Shown here: in pieces, positions 9,701-16,956 of the stretch | Position numbering within the stretch: the stretch's first letter is position 1 | Layout of the letters: the number at the start of each line of letters is the position of its first letter | DNA from: Eubacterium sp. | GTDB lineage: Bacteria > Bacillota > Clostridia > Lachnospirales > Lachnospiraceae | Direction: 5' to 3' | Assembly (NCBI GenBank): GCA_022794015.1 | Contig: JAAWDZ010000011.1 | Coordinates: forward strand, 23,910 to 87,909 | Length of the DNA stretch: 64,000 bases | Notes under the pieces: generated by a model | The model's input: only the letters and a program-made list of their open reading frames with translations | Databases searched by the model: none | What the model was told of the DNA's origin: nothing | Position numbers and translations under genes: made by a program

Positions 9701-11170
9701 TATAATTTCTTTGTAGGCTTTAACGTATGGGCAGATCCGTACACCAATACTATTACGCTTACAGAAGGCAGTACGCTGCAGTCCGAAGAAACAGAAATTG
9801 TAGCTTTGAATATTGAGCCAAAGGCAGCAAAGACGATTAAGCCGCAGGCGGATAAATTTAAAAAGGGCACCTACAGAAGCATGGTTTCACCTGGGGAAGA
9901 CATAAAGCTTTCCTATGCAACCTATGCACCTGCCAAAGACGACAAAAAGAACCCGTTAATTATCTGGCTGCACGGCGCGGGAGAAGGCGGAACGGATCCG
10001 GATATCGCGCTGCTTGGCAACAATATTACGCTTTTGGCAGGCGAAAATGTACAGAAGCATTTTGACGGCGCGTATGTACTGGCGCCGCAGTCCGATACGA
10101 TGTGGATGAACGACGGAAGCGGAAACTATACAAAGGATGGGACGTCCAAATATACGGAAGCTCTGATGGAGCTGATTCGCTACTATGTAAACAGCAATTC
10201 AGATATTGATAAAAACCGTGTTTATATTGGCGGCTGCTCCAACGGCGGATATATGACAATGAATATGATTCTGCATTATCCGGAGTATTTCGCAGCAGCA
10301 TATCCAATCTGTGAAGCGTATACGGACGCATGGATTACGGATGAAATGCTGGAAGGCATTAAAGATCTGCCGATCTGGTTTACGCATGCTGCAAACGATC
10401 CGACGGTAAATCCACAGTCTCATACGGTAGCAACAGTAGACAGATTGCACGCAATGGGCGCTGCCAATGTGCATTTCAGCTATTTTGACGATGTACACGA
10501 TACCAGCGGTCAGTATACCGGAGCTGATGGAGCGCCATATCAGTACAACGGACACTGGTCCTGGATCTATACGCTGAAAAACGAATGTACGGAAGACGGC
10601 GTATCCATTATGGAATGGATGTCCGGGCAGAAGAAGGAAGACGAACCGACAACAGATGACAAAACAGATAAGCTTCAGGAAGAGCTGGACGCAGCGAAAA
10701 ATGAACTGAATGATCTGAAGGATAAGGCTGATAAACTGCAGGAAGCTGCAGATCAGGCGGTAAAAGATCTGATTCAGGCGCAGGAAGAAGCGAAAAAGGC
10801 TCAGGCCGATGCAGAAAGTGCAAAAGCAAAAATAGAGGAAGCCAAAGCAGAGGCACAGAGGGCTATGGCAGCCGCGCAAGCCGCGCAGAAAGCATTGGAA
10901 GAATATAAAGCGCAGCAGGCGGGTCAGTCGGTACAGGAGACGACCATTAAGGTGAATAAGAGTAAGATTAGCCTTAAGGCAGGTAAGAAAAAACAAATTA
11001 AAGTAACAGTTACTAATGCCAATGGCAAAAAAGTGACTTATAAATCCAGCAATAAGAAAGTGGCAAAAGTATCTTCTAAAGGAAAGGTTACCGGTGTCAG
11101 CAAAGGTAAAGCTACAATTACGGTGAAATGTAATGGAGTATCCAGGAAGGTAAAAGTTACTGTAAAATAA
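6731..11170 (+). CDS. Secreted triple-esterase protein with coiled coil and Big_2 domain
   Basis: A 1479-residue exported protein. After a signal peptide (about 1-30) come three tandem units of about 410 residues, starting near residues 74, 489 and 896. Each has a beta-rich N-terminal module (EGFDWGPGVTKII) and an alpha/beta-hydrolase module of the polyhydroxybutyrate-depolymerase/feruloyl-esterase type, with WLHGAGEGG, nucleophile elbow GGCSNGGYM (Ser near 343, 758 and 1169), an Asp in HAAND and a His in DDVHDTSG. All three catalytic sets appear intact. An Ala/Glu/Lys coiled coil (about 1306-1395) and a basic Big_2-like domain (about 1405-1479) end it. Likely role: removing acyl or feruloyl groups from plant polysaccharide at the cell surface. 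Substrate unproven. Confidence 0.8.
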   Translation: MKRRAKQMMAAVMTASMLFSSALPVGATTKAADVPAESAQAAAAQMETEDMALSENQNDAMPLAENPDTASGTYSAIVEGFDWGPGVTKIIVSLDKEISAASVAAEKFQIAVEKQGYFGNVSRGNRTITAAYTSDANGDRIEGDAAYLTFELAVGPAIDISNPFFYDFMAGFNVWAAPYTNTITLTEGSKLQSGETEITALNIEAAVKETIKPQADQFKKGTYKSMFTSGEDITLSYASYSPAKDSKKNPLIIWLHGAGEGGTDPDIALLGNNITLLAGENVQKYFDGAYVLAPQSDSMWMNDGSGNYTKDGTSKYTEALMELIQSYVNSNADIDKDRVYIGGCSNGGYMTMNMIMNYPDYFAAAYPICEAYTDEWITDEMLKGILDLPIWFTHAANDPTVNPQSHTVATVDRLRTMGAANVHFSYFDDVHDTSGEYTGADGAPYQYNGHWSWIYTLKNECTEDGVSIMEWLSKQKKSSVPHEITTAAGTYRAVAEGFDWGPGVTKIIAGLDKEISSASVSADKFQIAVAKQSFFGNISRGNRTITAAYTSDADGNRVTGNAAYLTFELAVSPRVDISNPYFYDFMKGFNVWADPYTNTITLTEGSTLLSVGTEITELDIEPEAAEIIKPQADLFEKSTFTSEEEEMTLSYASYAPADDNKKNPLIVWLHGAGEGGTDPDIVLLGNNVTLLAGENVQNYFDGAYVLTPQSDTMWMNDGSGNYTKDGTSKYTKVLMELIRSYVNSNADIDKSRIYIGGCSNGGYMTMNMIMHYPDYFAAAYPICEAYTDAWITDEMLEGIKDMPIWFTHAANDTTVKPETHTVATVNRLREMGAENVHFSYFDDVHDTSGKYNDDEGNPHQYQGHWSWIYTLKNECMEDDVTIMEWLSKQQNTKVAAGTYQAVAEGFDWGPGVTKIIVSLDKKVSASSVAADKFRIAVEKQGYFGNLSRGTRTITAAYTSDAKGNRTEEDASYLTFELAVGPSIDISNPFFYNFFVGFNVWADPYTNTITLTEGSTLQSEETEIVALNIEPKAAKTIKPQADKFKKGTYRSMVSPGEDIKLSYATYAPAKDDKKNPLIIWLHGAGEGGTDPDIALLGNNITLLAGENVQKHFDGAYVLAPQSDTMWMNDGSGNYTKDGTSKYTEALMELIRYYVNSNSDIDKNRVYIGGCSNGGYMTMNMILHYPEYFAAAYPICEAYTDAWITDEMLEGIKDLPIWFTHAANDPTVNPQSHTVATVDRLHAMGAANVHFSYFDDVHDTSGQYTGADGAPYQYNGHWSWIYTLKNECTEDGVSIMEWMSGQKKEDEPTTDDKTDKLQEELDAAKNELNDLKDKADKLQEAADQAVKDLIQAQEEAKKAQADAESAKAKIEEAKAEAQRAMAAAQAAQKALEEYKAQQAGQSVQETTIKVNKSKISLKAGKKKQIKVTVTNANGKKVTYKSSNKKVAKVSSKGKVTGVSKGKATITVKCNGVSRKVKVTVK

Positions 11171-11191
11171 CAAAAATATAAGTAAAAAATG

Positions 11192-11229
11192 GCGGCATCA
11201 GACCTGTGAACAGGTCTGGCGCCGCTTTT
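11192..11229 (+). terminator. Terminator after the triple esterase
   Basis: A two-part GC-rich stem (GCGGC paired with GCCGC, and CAGACCTG with CAGGTCTG) with a 4-nt loop is followed by TTTT. Confidence 0.8.
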
Positions 11230-11351
11230 GCTAAAATATACCTTTTCATCTTCTGGCGTGGATGGTATAATGAAGGTATTACAGAGGGATTTCGCTTAAG
11301 AAGCTTCCTTCTATAAAATCAACACAGCAGAATCAGGAGAGGAGTGGGTAT

Positions 11352-11960
11352 ATGTATCGTATCATTACAATTGAAAGACAGTATGCCAGCGGAGGAAATG
11401 AAATCGGCAGAAAGCTGGCGAAGAAACTGGGGTATGAGCTGTATGACAGAAATCTGCTTTCCATGGCGGCGAAGGAACTTCAGATACCTTCTATGTATAT
11501 TGAGGGACTGGAGGAAACGCACACGGGAGGTTTTTTGTTCAATCTTTCCAAGACGCCGTTGGGCGGAAGTTCGGCCAGCAAAGAAAAGACGTTGTCAGAA
11601 AAGCTGTTTGCGGAGGAAAAGCGTATTATTGAGGAAGCTGCAAATAAAGGAGGCTGTGTAATTGTCGGGCGTGCGGCAGGGTTTATTTTAAGGGAACGAA
11701 AAGAGTGCCTGAATGTGTTTATCCACTGTGGAAAAGAGAAGCGGATAGAACGGGCTATTGCACGGGAAGGTATTTTGGCCCAGGAAGCGGAAAACGCATT
11801 AAAGAAAAACGATAAACGGCGTAGTGGATTTTATAATTCAGTAACACATTGGGAATGGGGGCATCCGGCGTTTTTTGAACTGTGCCTGGACAGTGGGAAG
11901 CTGGGGATTGACCGATGTGTGGAAATTCTGGCAGGATTGATGGATTCGTCAGAACAGTAG
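11352..11960 (+). CDS. Cytidylate kinase-like protein
   Basis: A 202-residue P-loop kinase of the cytidylate-kinase-like family (Cytidylate_kin2). The N-terminus ITIERQYASGGNEIGRKLA holds the glycine-rich loop, followed by YDRNLL and GGCVIVGRAAGFIL. True CMP kinases have a different substrate segment, so the phosphoryl acceptor is unknown. It is monocistronic, ending at a strong shared terminator with the opposing fprA gene. Start ATG 11352 follows GAGGAG. Confidence 0.75.
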   Translation: MYRIITIERQYASGGNEIGRKLAKKLGYELYDRNLLSMAAKELQIPSMYIEGLEETHTGGFLFNLSKTPLGGSSASKEKTLSEKLFAEEKRIIEEAANKGGCVIVGRAAGFILRERKECLNVFIHCGKEKRIERAIAREGILAQEAENALKKNDKRRSGFYNSVTHWEWGHPAFFELCLDSGKLGIDRCVEILAGLMDSSEQ

Positions 11961-12005
11961 CGGGAGCAGATGGCCTGCCGCGGGAAAGGACATAGAGTAG
12001 AAAAA

Positions 12006-12054
12006 GGGATGGCAGGAAAATTGCGGAGAGCAAATTTTCCTGCCATTCCTTTTT
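12006..12054. terminator. Bidirectional terminator between kinase and fprA
   Basis: A 17-bp stem (12006-12022 with 12033-12049, one G-T pair) is flanked by A-rich sequence on the left and T5 on the right, so it can serve both converging genes. Confidence 0.85.
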
Positions 12055-12064
12055 GCTGTTTGGA

Positions 12065-13222
12065 TTATTTGTTGCAGAGTTCCTCTGCCAAAGCGTCAAT
12101 TGCAGCCTGGCTTTCGTCATTTAATGCAGACAGAATTTTAACGGTATGCTCCGTAAATGTCAGTTCCTTGCAGCCTTCCAGCATTTTCTGCATGGTCTTT
12201 GCCGCCGTCGGAGCCCAGGAGCCGTTTTCCATCAGGCCGATGGTGCGTTTCTGATAATTGCGTTCTGCCAGATTGTGTAAAAATTCACGCATAAACGGGA
12301 AAACATCGCCGTTGTAGGTTATCGTAGCCAAAACAAGCTTGCCGTAACGGAATGCATCTTCCACAGCCTCCGCCATATCGCAGCGCGCCAGATCGTTTAC
12401 CACAACCTTCGGACAGCCTTTTTTCTGCAGCTTGTCTGCCAGAAGCTCTACTGCCTTTTTGGTGTTGCCATAGACGGAGGAGTAAGCAATCACTACGCCT
12501 TCAGATTCCACCGAATAAGAAGTCCATGTGTTGTAAAGTCCTATATAATAATCCAGATTCTCTTTTAAAACCGGTCCGTGCAGCGGGCAAATTGTCTGGA
12601 TATCCAATGCGGAAGCTTTCTTTAAAAGGTTCTGTGCCTGTACGCCATATTTGCCCACAATTCCGAAATAATAACGGCGGGCTTCGCATGCCCATTCCTC
12701 ATCCACATCCAGCGCTCCAAATTTGCCGAAGGCGTCAGCAGAAAATAAAACTTTATCTAAAGTATCATAAGTAACGATTACTTCCGGCCAGTGCACCATC
12801 GGTGCAGCGATAAAGGTCAGAGTGTGTTTGCCGAGGGAAAGGGTATCGCCATCCTTTACGACAACCTGCCTTTCGGAAAAATCTGTGCCGAAAAATTGTT
12901 TCATCATTGTAAATGCCTTGGCGCTGGAAACGACTTTGGCATCTTTATATGTTTCCATAAATTTTGCTATGTTGGCGGAGTGATCTGGCTCCATGTGCTG
13001 TATGATCAAATAATCGGGTGCGGTATCGCCGGATACATTTTTGATATTGTCAAGCCATTCCCCACCGAAGCGTGCATCTACCGTATCAAATACAGCTGTC
13101 TGTCCGTCCATCATGACATAGGAATTATAAGCCATGCCATTTTCTACAGTGTACATTCCCTCGAACAGATCAATTTCATGATCGTTTACGCCTACATACT
13201 TAATATCACTTGTAATTTCCAT
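12065..13222 (-). CDS. fprA: FprA-type diiron flavoprotein (oxygen/NO reductase)
   Basis: A 385-residue A-type flavoprotein that reduces O2 to water, or NO to N2O, to protect strict anaerobes, usually taking electrons from rubredoxin. The N-terminal metallo-beta-lactamase-like domain carries the diiron motif HMEPDHS near residue 79. The C-terminal flavodoxin domain (about 245-385) starts VVIAYSSVYGNTKKA and binds FMN. No rubredoxin domain is fused and no rubredoxin gene is adjacent. Start ATG 13222 follows AAAGGAG; a near-consensus promoter lies 57-86 bp upstream. Confidence 0.92.
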   Translation of the reverse strand: MEITSDIKYVGVNDHEIDLFEGMYTVENGMAYNSYVMMDGQTAVFDTVDARFGGEWLDNIKNVSGDTAPDYLIIQHMEPDHSANIAKFMETYKDAKVVSSAKAFTMMKQFFGTDFSERQVVVKDGDTLSLGKHTLTFIAAPMVHWPEVIVTYDTLDKVLFSADAFGKFGALDVDEEWACEARRYYFGIVGKYGVQAQNLLKKASALDIQTICPLHGPVLKENLDYYIGLYNTWTSYSVESEGVVIAYSSVYGNTKKAVELLADKLQKKGCPKVVVNDLARCDMAEAVEDAFRYGKLVLATITYNGDVFPFMREFLHNLAERNYQKRTIGLMENGSWAPTAAKTMQKMLEGCKELTFTEHTVKILSALNDESQAAIDALAEELCNK

Positions 13223-13525
13223 TTTATTATCGCTCCTTTATTTTTTGACAAATATTGCTTTTTTTTGATAGCTATGACATTATAGCATATGGGGGAGGAG
13301 GACTGCAACGATTATCGAAAGATTTTTGGAAAAGGAGGGGCGGGGATTGGGAAGTATATACCATGCCCTCTGCCTGGCTGCGCTTTTCAATTTCTGGGGG
13401 TGTTTTTGAAGGCTGGAGGGGTGTGGTGGAAGATGAAGGCGTTGGTTGCTGTATGATGGGCGGATCGTTTAGGGCTTGGATTAGAGCGTGTCTGACTTCT
13501 ATGGCGGACGATTTGCAATAAAATT
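13223..13525. other. Intergenic region between fprA and the histidine kinase gene
   Basis: About 300 bp hold the fprA ribosome binding site and promoter. The remainder (13310-13525) is G-rich on the plus strand. A plus-strand open frame at 13255-13521 has no ribosome binding site or recognisable domain and is not called. A CCTGGCTGC core near 13373 weakly recalls the dispersed repeats at 16392 and 30112. Confidence 0.4.
13279..13308 (-). promoter_or_regulatory. Promoter of fprA with overlapping dyad
   Basis: On the minus strand, TTGCAG (-35, 13303-13308) and TATAAT (-10, 13279-13284) are 18 bp apart. The -10 overlaps a short dyad (GCTAT ... ATAGC, 13271-13286), a possible operator for a redox-responsive repressor; that part is inference. 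Confidence 0.6.
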
Positions 13526-14434
13526 TTATGATATTATGTGAAAACTGAGTCGAATAGATAATATGCCGTTGGCATAACGGCCTTCTATGCGGCCCTGCAT
13601 TTGTTCTGTAAGTGTCCGTGCAATGGATAGGCCAAGGCCTGTGGATCGGGCGCCGGTTTCTACTGTGTATAGCCGGTCGAATATTTTCTGCGATTCTACC
13701 TTATTTAATCTATGGGCGTGATTGGAAAAGGTGATTTCACCTTCTTTGGTCATTGTAATCTGCAGATCTCCGTCGCTGTATTTTAATGTGTTGCTTAGTA
13801 TATTTTCGAAAATGCGGGAAAGCGCCCATGTATTTAACATAGACAGTACGGGTTCTTCCGGCATGGAAATCTCTGGTGTGATTTTACAGCTTTTCAGCGC
13901 TGCATAATGTGCCAGGATGCTCTCCTCTAATGCCTGGTTTAGTACGACTTTCTCCAGTATGGTATCCTGCTCTTTGGATGTGGCAACAGAATAGAGGAAA
14001 AGCTCTTCGGTGAGCTGTTTTAAATACCCGGCGCGTTCCCGGATGATGGCAAGGCAGCGGGCGGCATAAGTGGAAACCTCTTCTGTTTGCAGGATATCCA
14101 GATAGCCGAAGATGGCGGTCAGCGGAGTTCTGAGGTCGTGGGAAATATTGGTGATGGTTTCTTTTACTGCGATATCTCCCTGAATAAAACGGTGCCGTTC
14201 GCTGCGAAGCAGGCGCAGCTGTTCATTGATGCTTTCTGCAAGCGCACGCATATGGCGGTCGCGGCTGGTAATGTCAATCAGTGTATTGGTGTCATTTTGC
14301 AGCCGGTCGGCAAAAGCTGTGCGGATTTCGTCCGCGGATTTTTGCATCAGATGTATTTTTATAATAAAAGTAAAATGCAGGAAAATGAATGGGCTAAGGG
14401 CTGCCCACAGCAAAGGCTCCGTTAAAAATTCCAT
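13526..14434 (-). CDS. Sensor histidine kinase
   Basis: A 302-residue kinase with one N-terminal membrane segment (about 5-27), a short linker, a dimerisation domain with the phospho-acceptor His in ISHDLRTPLTAI, and a C-terminal ATPase domain with GLGLSIARTL. It has almost no extracellular loop, like intramembrane-sensing kinases paired with antibiotic-peptide exporters. ATG 14434 is chosen because AAGGAG precedes it. It is last in a minus-strand set with an ABC permease and ATPase; its probable partner regulator lies at 16957-17631 beyond a repeat-rich gap. Confidence 0.85.
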   Translation of the reverse strand: MEFLTEPLLWAALSPFIFLHFTFIIKIHLMQKSADEIRTAFADRLQNDTNTLIDITSRDRHMRALAESINEQLRLLRSERHRFIQGDIAVKETITNISHDLRTPLTAIFGYLDILQTEEVSTYAARCLAIIRERAGYLKQLTEELFLYSVATSKEQDTILEKVVLNQALEESILAHYAALKSCKITPEISMPEEPVLSMLNTWALSRIFENILSNTLKYSDGDLQITMTKEGEITFSNHAHRLNKVESQKIFDRLYTVETGARSTGLGLSIARTLTEQMQGRIEGRYANGILSIRLSFHIIS

Positions 14435-14445
14435 AAAAAAACTCC

Positions 14446-15270
14446 TTATTTGATATCCTTTCTGGAAAATGCGAACAGGCCGATTCCGGTGCACAATACG
14501 ACAATCAGGCTGTCATAGAGGAAGACGCGCGTAAGCGGCAGATCGCCGGACATAAGCGTCGTAGCCTGACCGGAGGGCATAAATTCCATCAGGAAGGTAT
14601 AGACTTTACGTTTGGTTCCTGTGACATAATATTCATTTGGTATGGGTTCGCTCTGAATGAACTGGCCGTCTTCTTCTATATAATCGGTCCACATTTTAGG
14701 CTGCAAGAGCTGCGCATAGAGGTAGCTTGAGGCAAACAGCATGAGAAATGCGGTCAGGATGGTTACGGTGGCAAGGCTGGCCTTGTTGTGGATGAGCATG
14801 GCGGCCAGTGTGAAAAGCGCCGTATAAGCGAGCTCAATGAACAGTGTGCATGCAATCAGAGAAGCTGTATGACTGGTTCCGATGGAAAAGGAGCCGAGCA
14901 GCGGGATGCCGGCACAGGCGCAGGGGAGCATGTAGCAGACTGCAATAAAAAGGACGGCGCAGGTGCATACGGCCAGATTGGAAAAATAAATGGCAGTACG
15001 GGAGTGTCCGATGATAAGCTTATTGCGGATGGTTCCATCACTGTATTCCGTTCCGATAAACAGGCTGATAAATATGGCAGTCAATACGCCCATTAGCATG
15101 ATATGAGTGAAAAACGGACTTTCAATTGTTGCGGTAAAGCCGTATTTGTCTGCCTGCATACGCAGAGCGATGGGGTAATACAGGCCAAAGGCAAGCATGA
15201 AGCCGGAAAGCAGCCAGAATATGCGGCTTTTCCGTAAACGGATCAGACCGGCGGACAGTAGTTTACGCAT
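14446..15270 (-). CDS. ABC-2 type transporter permease
   Basis: A 274-residue integral membrane protein with about six hydrophobic segments, of the ABC-2 permease type found in lantibiotic-immunity and bacitracin-resistance exporters. Start ATG 15270 (AGGAGG eight bases upstream) overlaps the ATPase stop by 8 bp, so the two are translationally coupled and form one exporter. A GTG at 15279 is a weaker alternative start. Substrate unknown; peptide antibiotic efflux is the usual role in this gene context. Confidence 0.8.
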   Translation of the reverse strand: MRKLLSAGLIRLRKSRIFWLLSGFMLAFGLYYPIALRMQADKYGFTATIESPFFTHIMLMGVLTAIFISLFIGTEYSDGTIRNKLIIGHSRTAIYFSNLAVCTCAVLFIAVCYMLPCACAGIPLLGSFSIGTSHTASLIACTLFIELAYTALFTLAAMLIHNKASLATVTILTAFLMLFASSYLYAQLLQPKMWTDYIEEDGQFIQSEPIPNEYYVTGTKRKVYTFLMEFMPSGQATTLMSGDLPLTRVFLYDSLIVVLCTGIGLFAFSRKDIK

Positions 15271-16177
15271 GGCTTTCACCTCCTACCAGATTTACATAAT
15301 AGCTCTCCAGGGTTTCGTCGTGCTCTTCAAAGGCAAGGAGCTCGCAGTTATGTCTGGCAAGGGCAAGCACCAGCTTTGTAATGTTGACTCTGGCAAAAAT
15401 GTCGGCCTTGCGGTCAGACAGAATCTGGTATTCCAGATGCATTTCGTCTAAAACGTGGGCAAGCGCTTTTGTGTCGCTTACTTCTACGCTGGCACATTTA
15501 CGGCAGGAGGCTTCCAGGTCTTCGGCGCTGATTTCTTTTACTATGTGTCCACGGTCGATAAAGCCATAATGTGTGGCAAGGCGGGACAGCTCGTCTAAAA
15601 TATGGCTGGAAATGAGTACCGTAATCTGGCGTTCACGGTTTAATTTTAATATCAGTTCACGCATTTCGATGATGCCCTGCGGATCCAGTCCGTTGATCGG
15701 CTCGTCGAGTACGAGAAAGTCCGGATCGCCGGCTAAGGCAATAGCAATGCCGAGCCGCTGGCGCATGCCTAAAGAAAAGTTCTTGGCTTTCTTTTTTCCG
15801 GTATCGGAAAGTCCGACCAGCGTTAAAAGCTCCATGACGCCTGAATCCGACGGCATACCTAAAATCCGGTACTGTTCTTTGAGGTTGTCTTTGGCAGTCA
15901 TGTCGAGGTATATGGAGGGGGTTTCTACAACGGCGCCCATCCTCCGTCTTGCTTTACTGATATTTGGTTCGGTGTGCGGAGTGCCGTAGATGGCGTAGCT
16001 GCCTGAGGTGGGCTGCTGTAGTCCGCAGATTAACCGGATCAGAGTGGTTTTTCCGGCTCCGTTTTTGCCGACGAATCCGTAAATCGCTCCCTTGGGGACA
16101 TGCATGGAAAGATCATGCAGAGCCTTGAAATGCCGGTATGTTTTATCCAGTGCGTTTGTAGTCAGTATATATTCCAT
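15263..16177 (-). CDS. ABC transporter ATP-binding protein
   Basis: A 304-residue ATPase with Walker A GKNGAGKTTL, signature LGMRQRLGIA, Walker B DFLVLDEPINGLDP and an H-loop SSH. It resembles the BcrA/lantibiotic-immunity group, whose members pair with ABC-2 permeases for export. ATG 16177 is chosen because GGAG precedes it; the upstream extension has no family match. It is the first gene of an exporter-kinase unit and lies downstream of a repeat block (16304-16429). Confidence 0.88.
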   Translation of the reverse strand: MEYILTTNALDKTYRHFKALHDLSMHVPKGAIYGFVGKNGAGKTTLIRLICGLQQPTSGSYAIYGTPHTEPNISKARRRMGAVVETPSIYLDMTAKDNLKEQYRILGMPSDSGVMELLTLVGLSDTGKKKAKNFSLGMRQRLGIAIALAGDPDFLVLDEPINGLDPQGIIEMRELILKLNRERQITVLISSHILDELSRLATHYGFIDRGHIVKEISAEDLEASCRKCASVEVSDTKALAHVLDEMHLEYQILSDRKADIFARVNITKLVLALARHNCELLAFEEHDETLESYYVNLVGGESHA

Positions 16178-16303
16178 TCCGTATCGTCTCCTTTCGTTTT
16201 GCTGCAAAAAGTGTGTTTGGAGAATGCTTAACACACATTAGGAATGATGTTGGAATATATATTAGCAGAAAAACGTTAAGAAAACGGTTAAGGAAAGGGT
16301 TAA

Positions 16304-16370
16304 GGTTTCATTAATATTGCCGAATGGCATGGGGGTATCCTTTAGGGTTTCATTAATATTGCCGAATGGC
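16304..16370. repeat. Two direct repeats of a dispersed element (42-bp period)
   Basis: A 25-bp unit containing TTAATATTGCCGAATGGCAT occurs at 16304 and again 42 bp later. Its complement reads ATGCCATTCGGCAA and matches, with one change, the core of the 45-bp in-frame repeats in tlyA at 43771-43905, including the neighbouring CATCCCTCT. The same element family is therefore present both between and inside genes. Confidence 0.75.
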
Positions 16371-16378
16371 ATAGAGGG

Positions 16379-16429
16379 ATGATGTATCCCCTCCCTGGCT
16401 GCTGTATCGAAAAACTGCCATGCCGTCAT
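16379..16429. repeat. Dispersed intergenic repeat, copy 1
   Basis: Positions 16379-16399 are identical (21 of 21) to 23055-23075. Positions 16392-16429 match 30112-30149 at 34 of 38 bases. All three copies are intergenic. The copy abuts the direct repeats at 16304-16370, giving a composite repeat block. Confidence 0.75.
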
Positions 16430-16557
16430 GCTTAGTAGTTTGATTTTTGTCTGAGGGTATGATTTGTCCCTGATTTAGAAAGGAAATTTATATGACTATC
16501 TTTTTACTGTTCCATATGCCTTTACGTTGTTTTTTTAATATTAAATTGTTTTGCTGA

Positions 16558-16728
16558 TTATGCCAACTGCATGATCTCGGCTTTAAGTTCTTTTAGTTCG
16601 TCTATTGATAAAGACGGTACATAACGTGCAATCTTTTCAAAAGAGAGTTCAACATCTTTGATCATTCTTATTGCTGTTTCCTTTGCATTATCTAATGCCG
16701 CTGATATGATACCTCTAAAGTAGACTGA
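16558..16728 (-). pseudogene. C-terminal remnant of a transposase-like or nuclease-like gene
   Basis: An open stretch of about 56 codons with no start region encodes a tail ending SIDELKELKAEIMQLA. The helical IARYVPSLS segment resembles the C-terminal tails of Rpn/PD-(D/E)XK 'putative transposase' proteins common in Lachnospiraceae; this is recollection of the family, not a search. The catalytic part is missing, so it is gene debris. It lies in the 780-bp gap between a response regulator and the exporter genes it would be expected to control. Confidence 0.4.
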
Positions 16729-16824
16729 TTAAATATAAAAATCTGTTACTTTGGAGGTGCTTTTTCGTGCTAAAATCAAAAGATCTTTTGTCAATATAAC
16801 CATCAATTCTTTATATGTAGTCAT
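16729..16824 (-). CDS. Tiny hydrophobic ORF, possible holin-like toxin remnant
   Basis: A 31-codon frame starting MTTYKELMVILT, in the same frame as the downstream remnant and separated from it by one stop. The first dozen residues recall the short 'putative holin-like toxin' peptides of Firmicutes, but the rest (ARKSTSKVTDFYI) does not, and the ribosome binding site is weak. It may be a decayed toxin peptide or chance. Confidence 0.2.
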   Translation of the reverse strand: MTTYKELMVILTKDLLILARKSTSKVTDFYI

Positions 16825-16956
16825 AAGCACCACGTCTTTTTGCATAACTCGGAACGAAATAGCCGCATGTCCTTCCGACTGTCCGGGCAAACATATCATA
16901 TTTTCATGGTGCAGTAGTTTTCCATTTTTATAACGAAAAAACAGGTCGGATTTGGT

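Noticed and set aside
13255..13521. Plus-strand open frame between fprA and the histidine kinase gene
   Set aside because: No ribosome binding site, low-complexity Gly/Trp-rich product and overlap with the fprA promoter.
16490..16556. 21-codon plus-strand frame after GGAAATTT near 16491
   Set aside because: Too short, with no similarity to known peptides, and inside decayed intergenic DNA.
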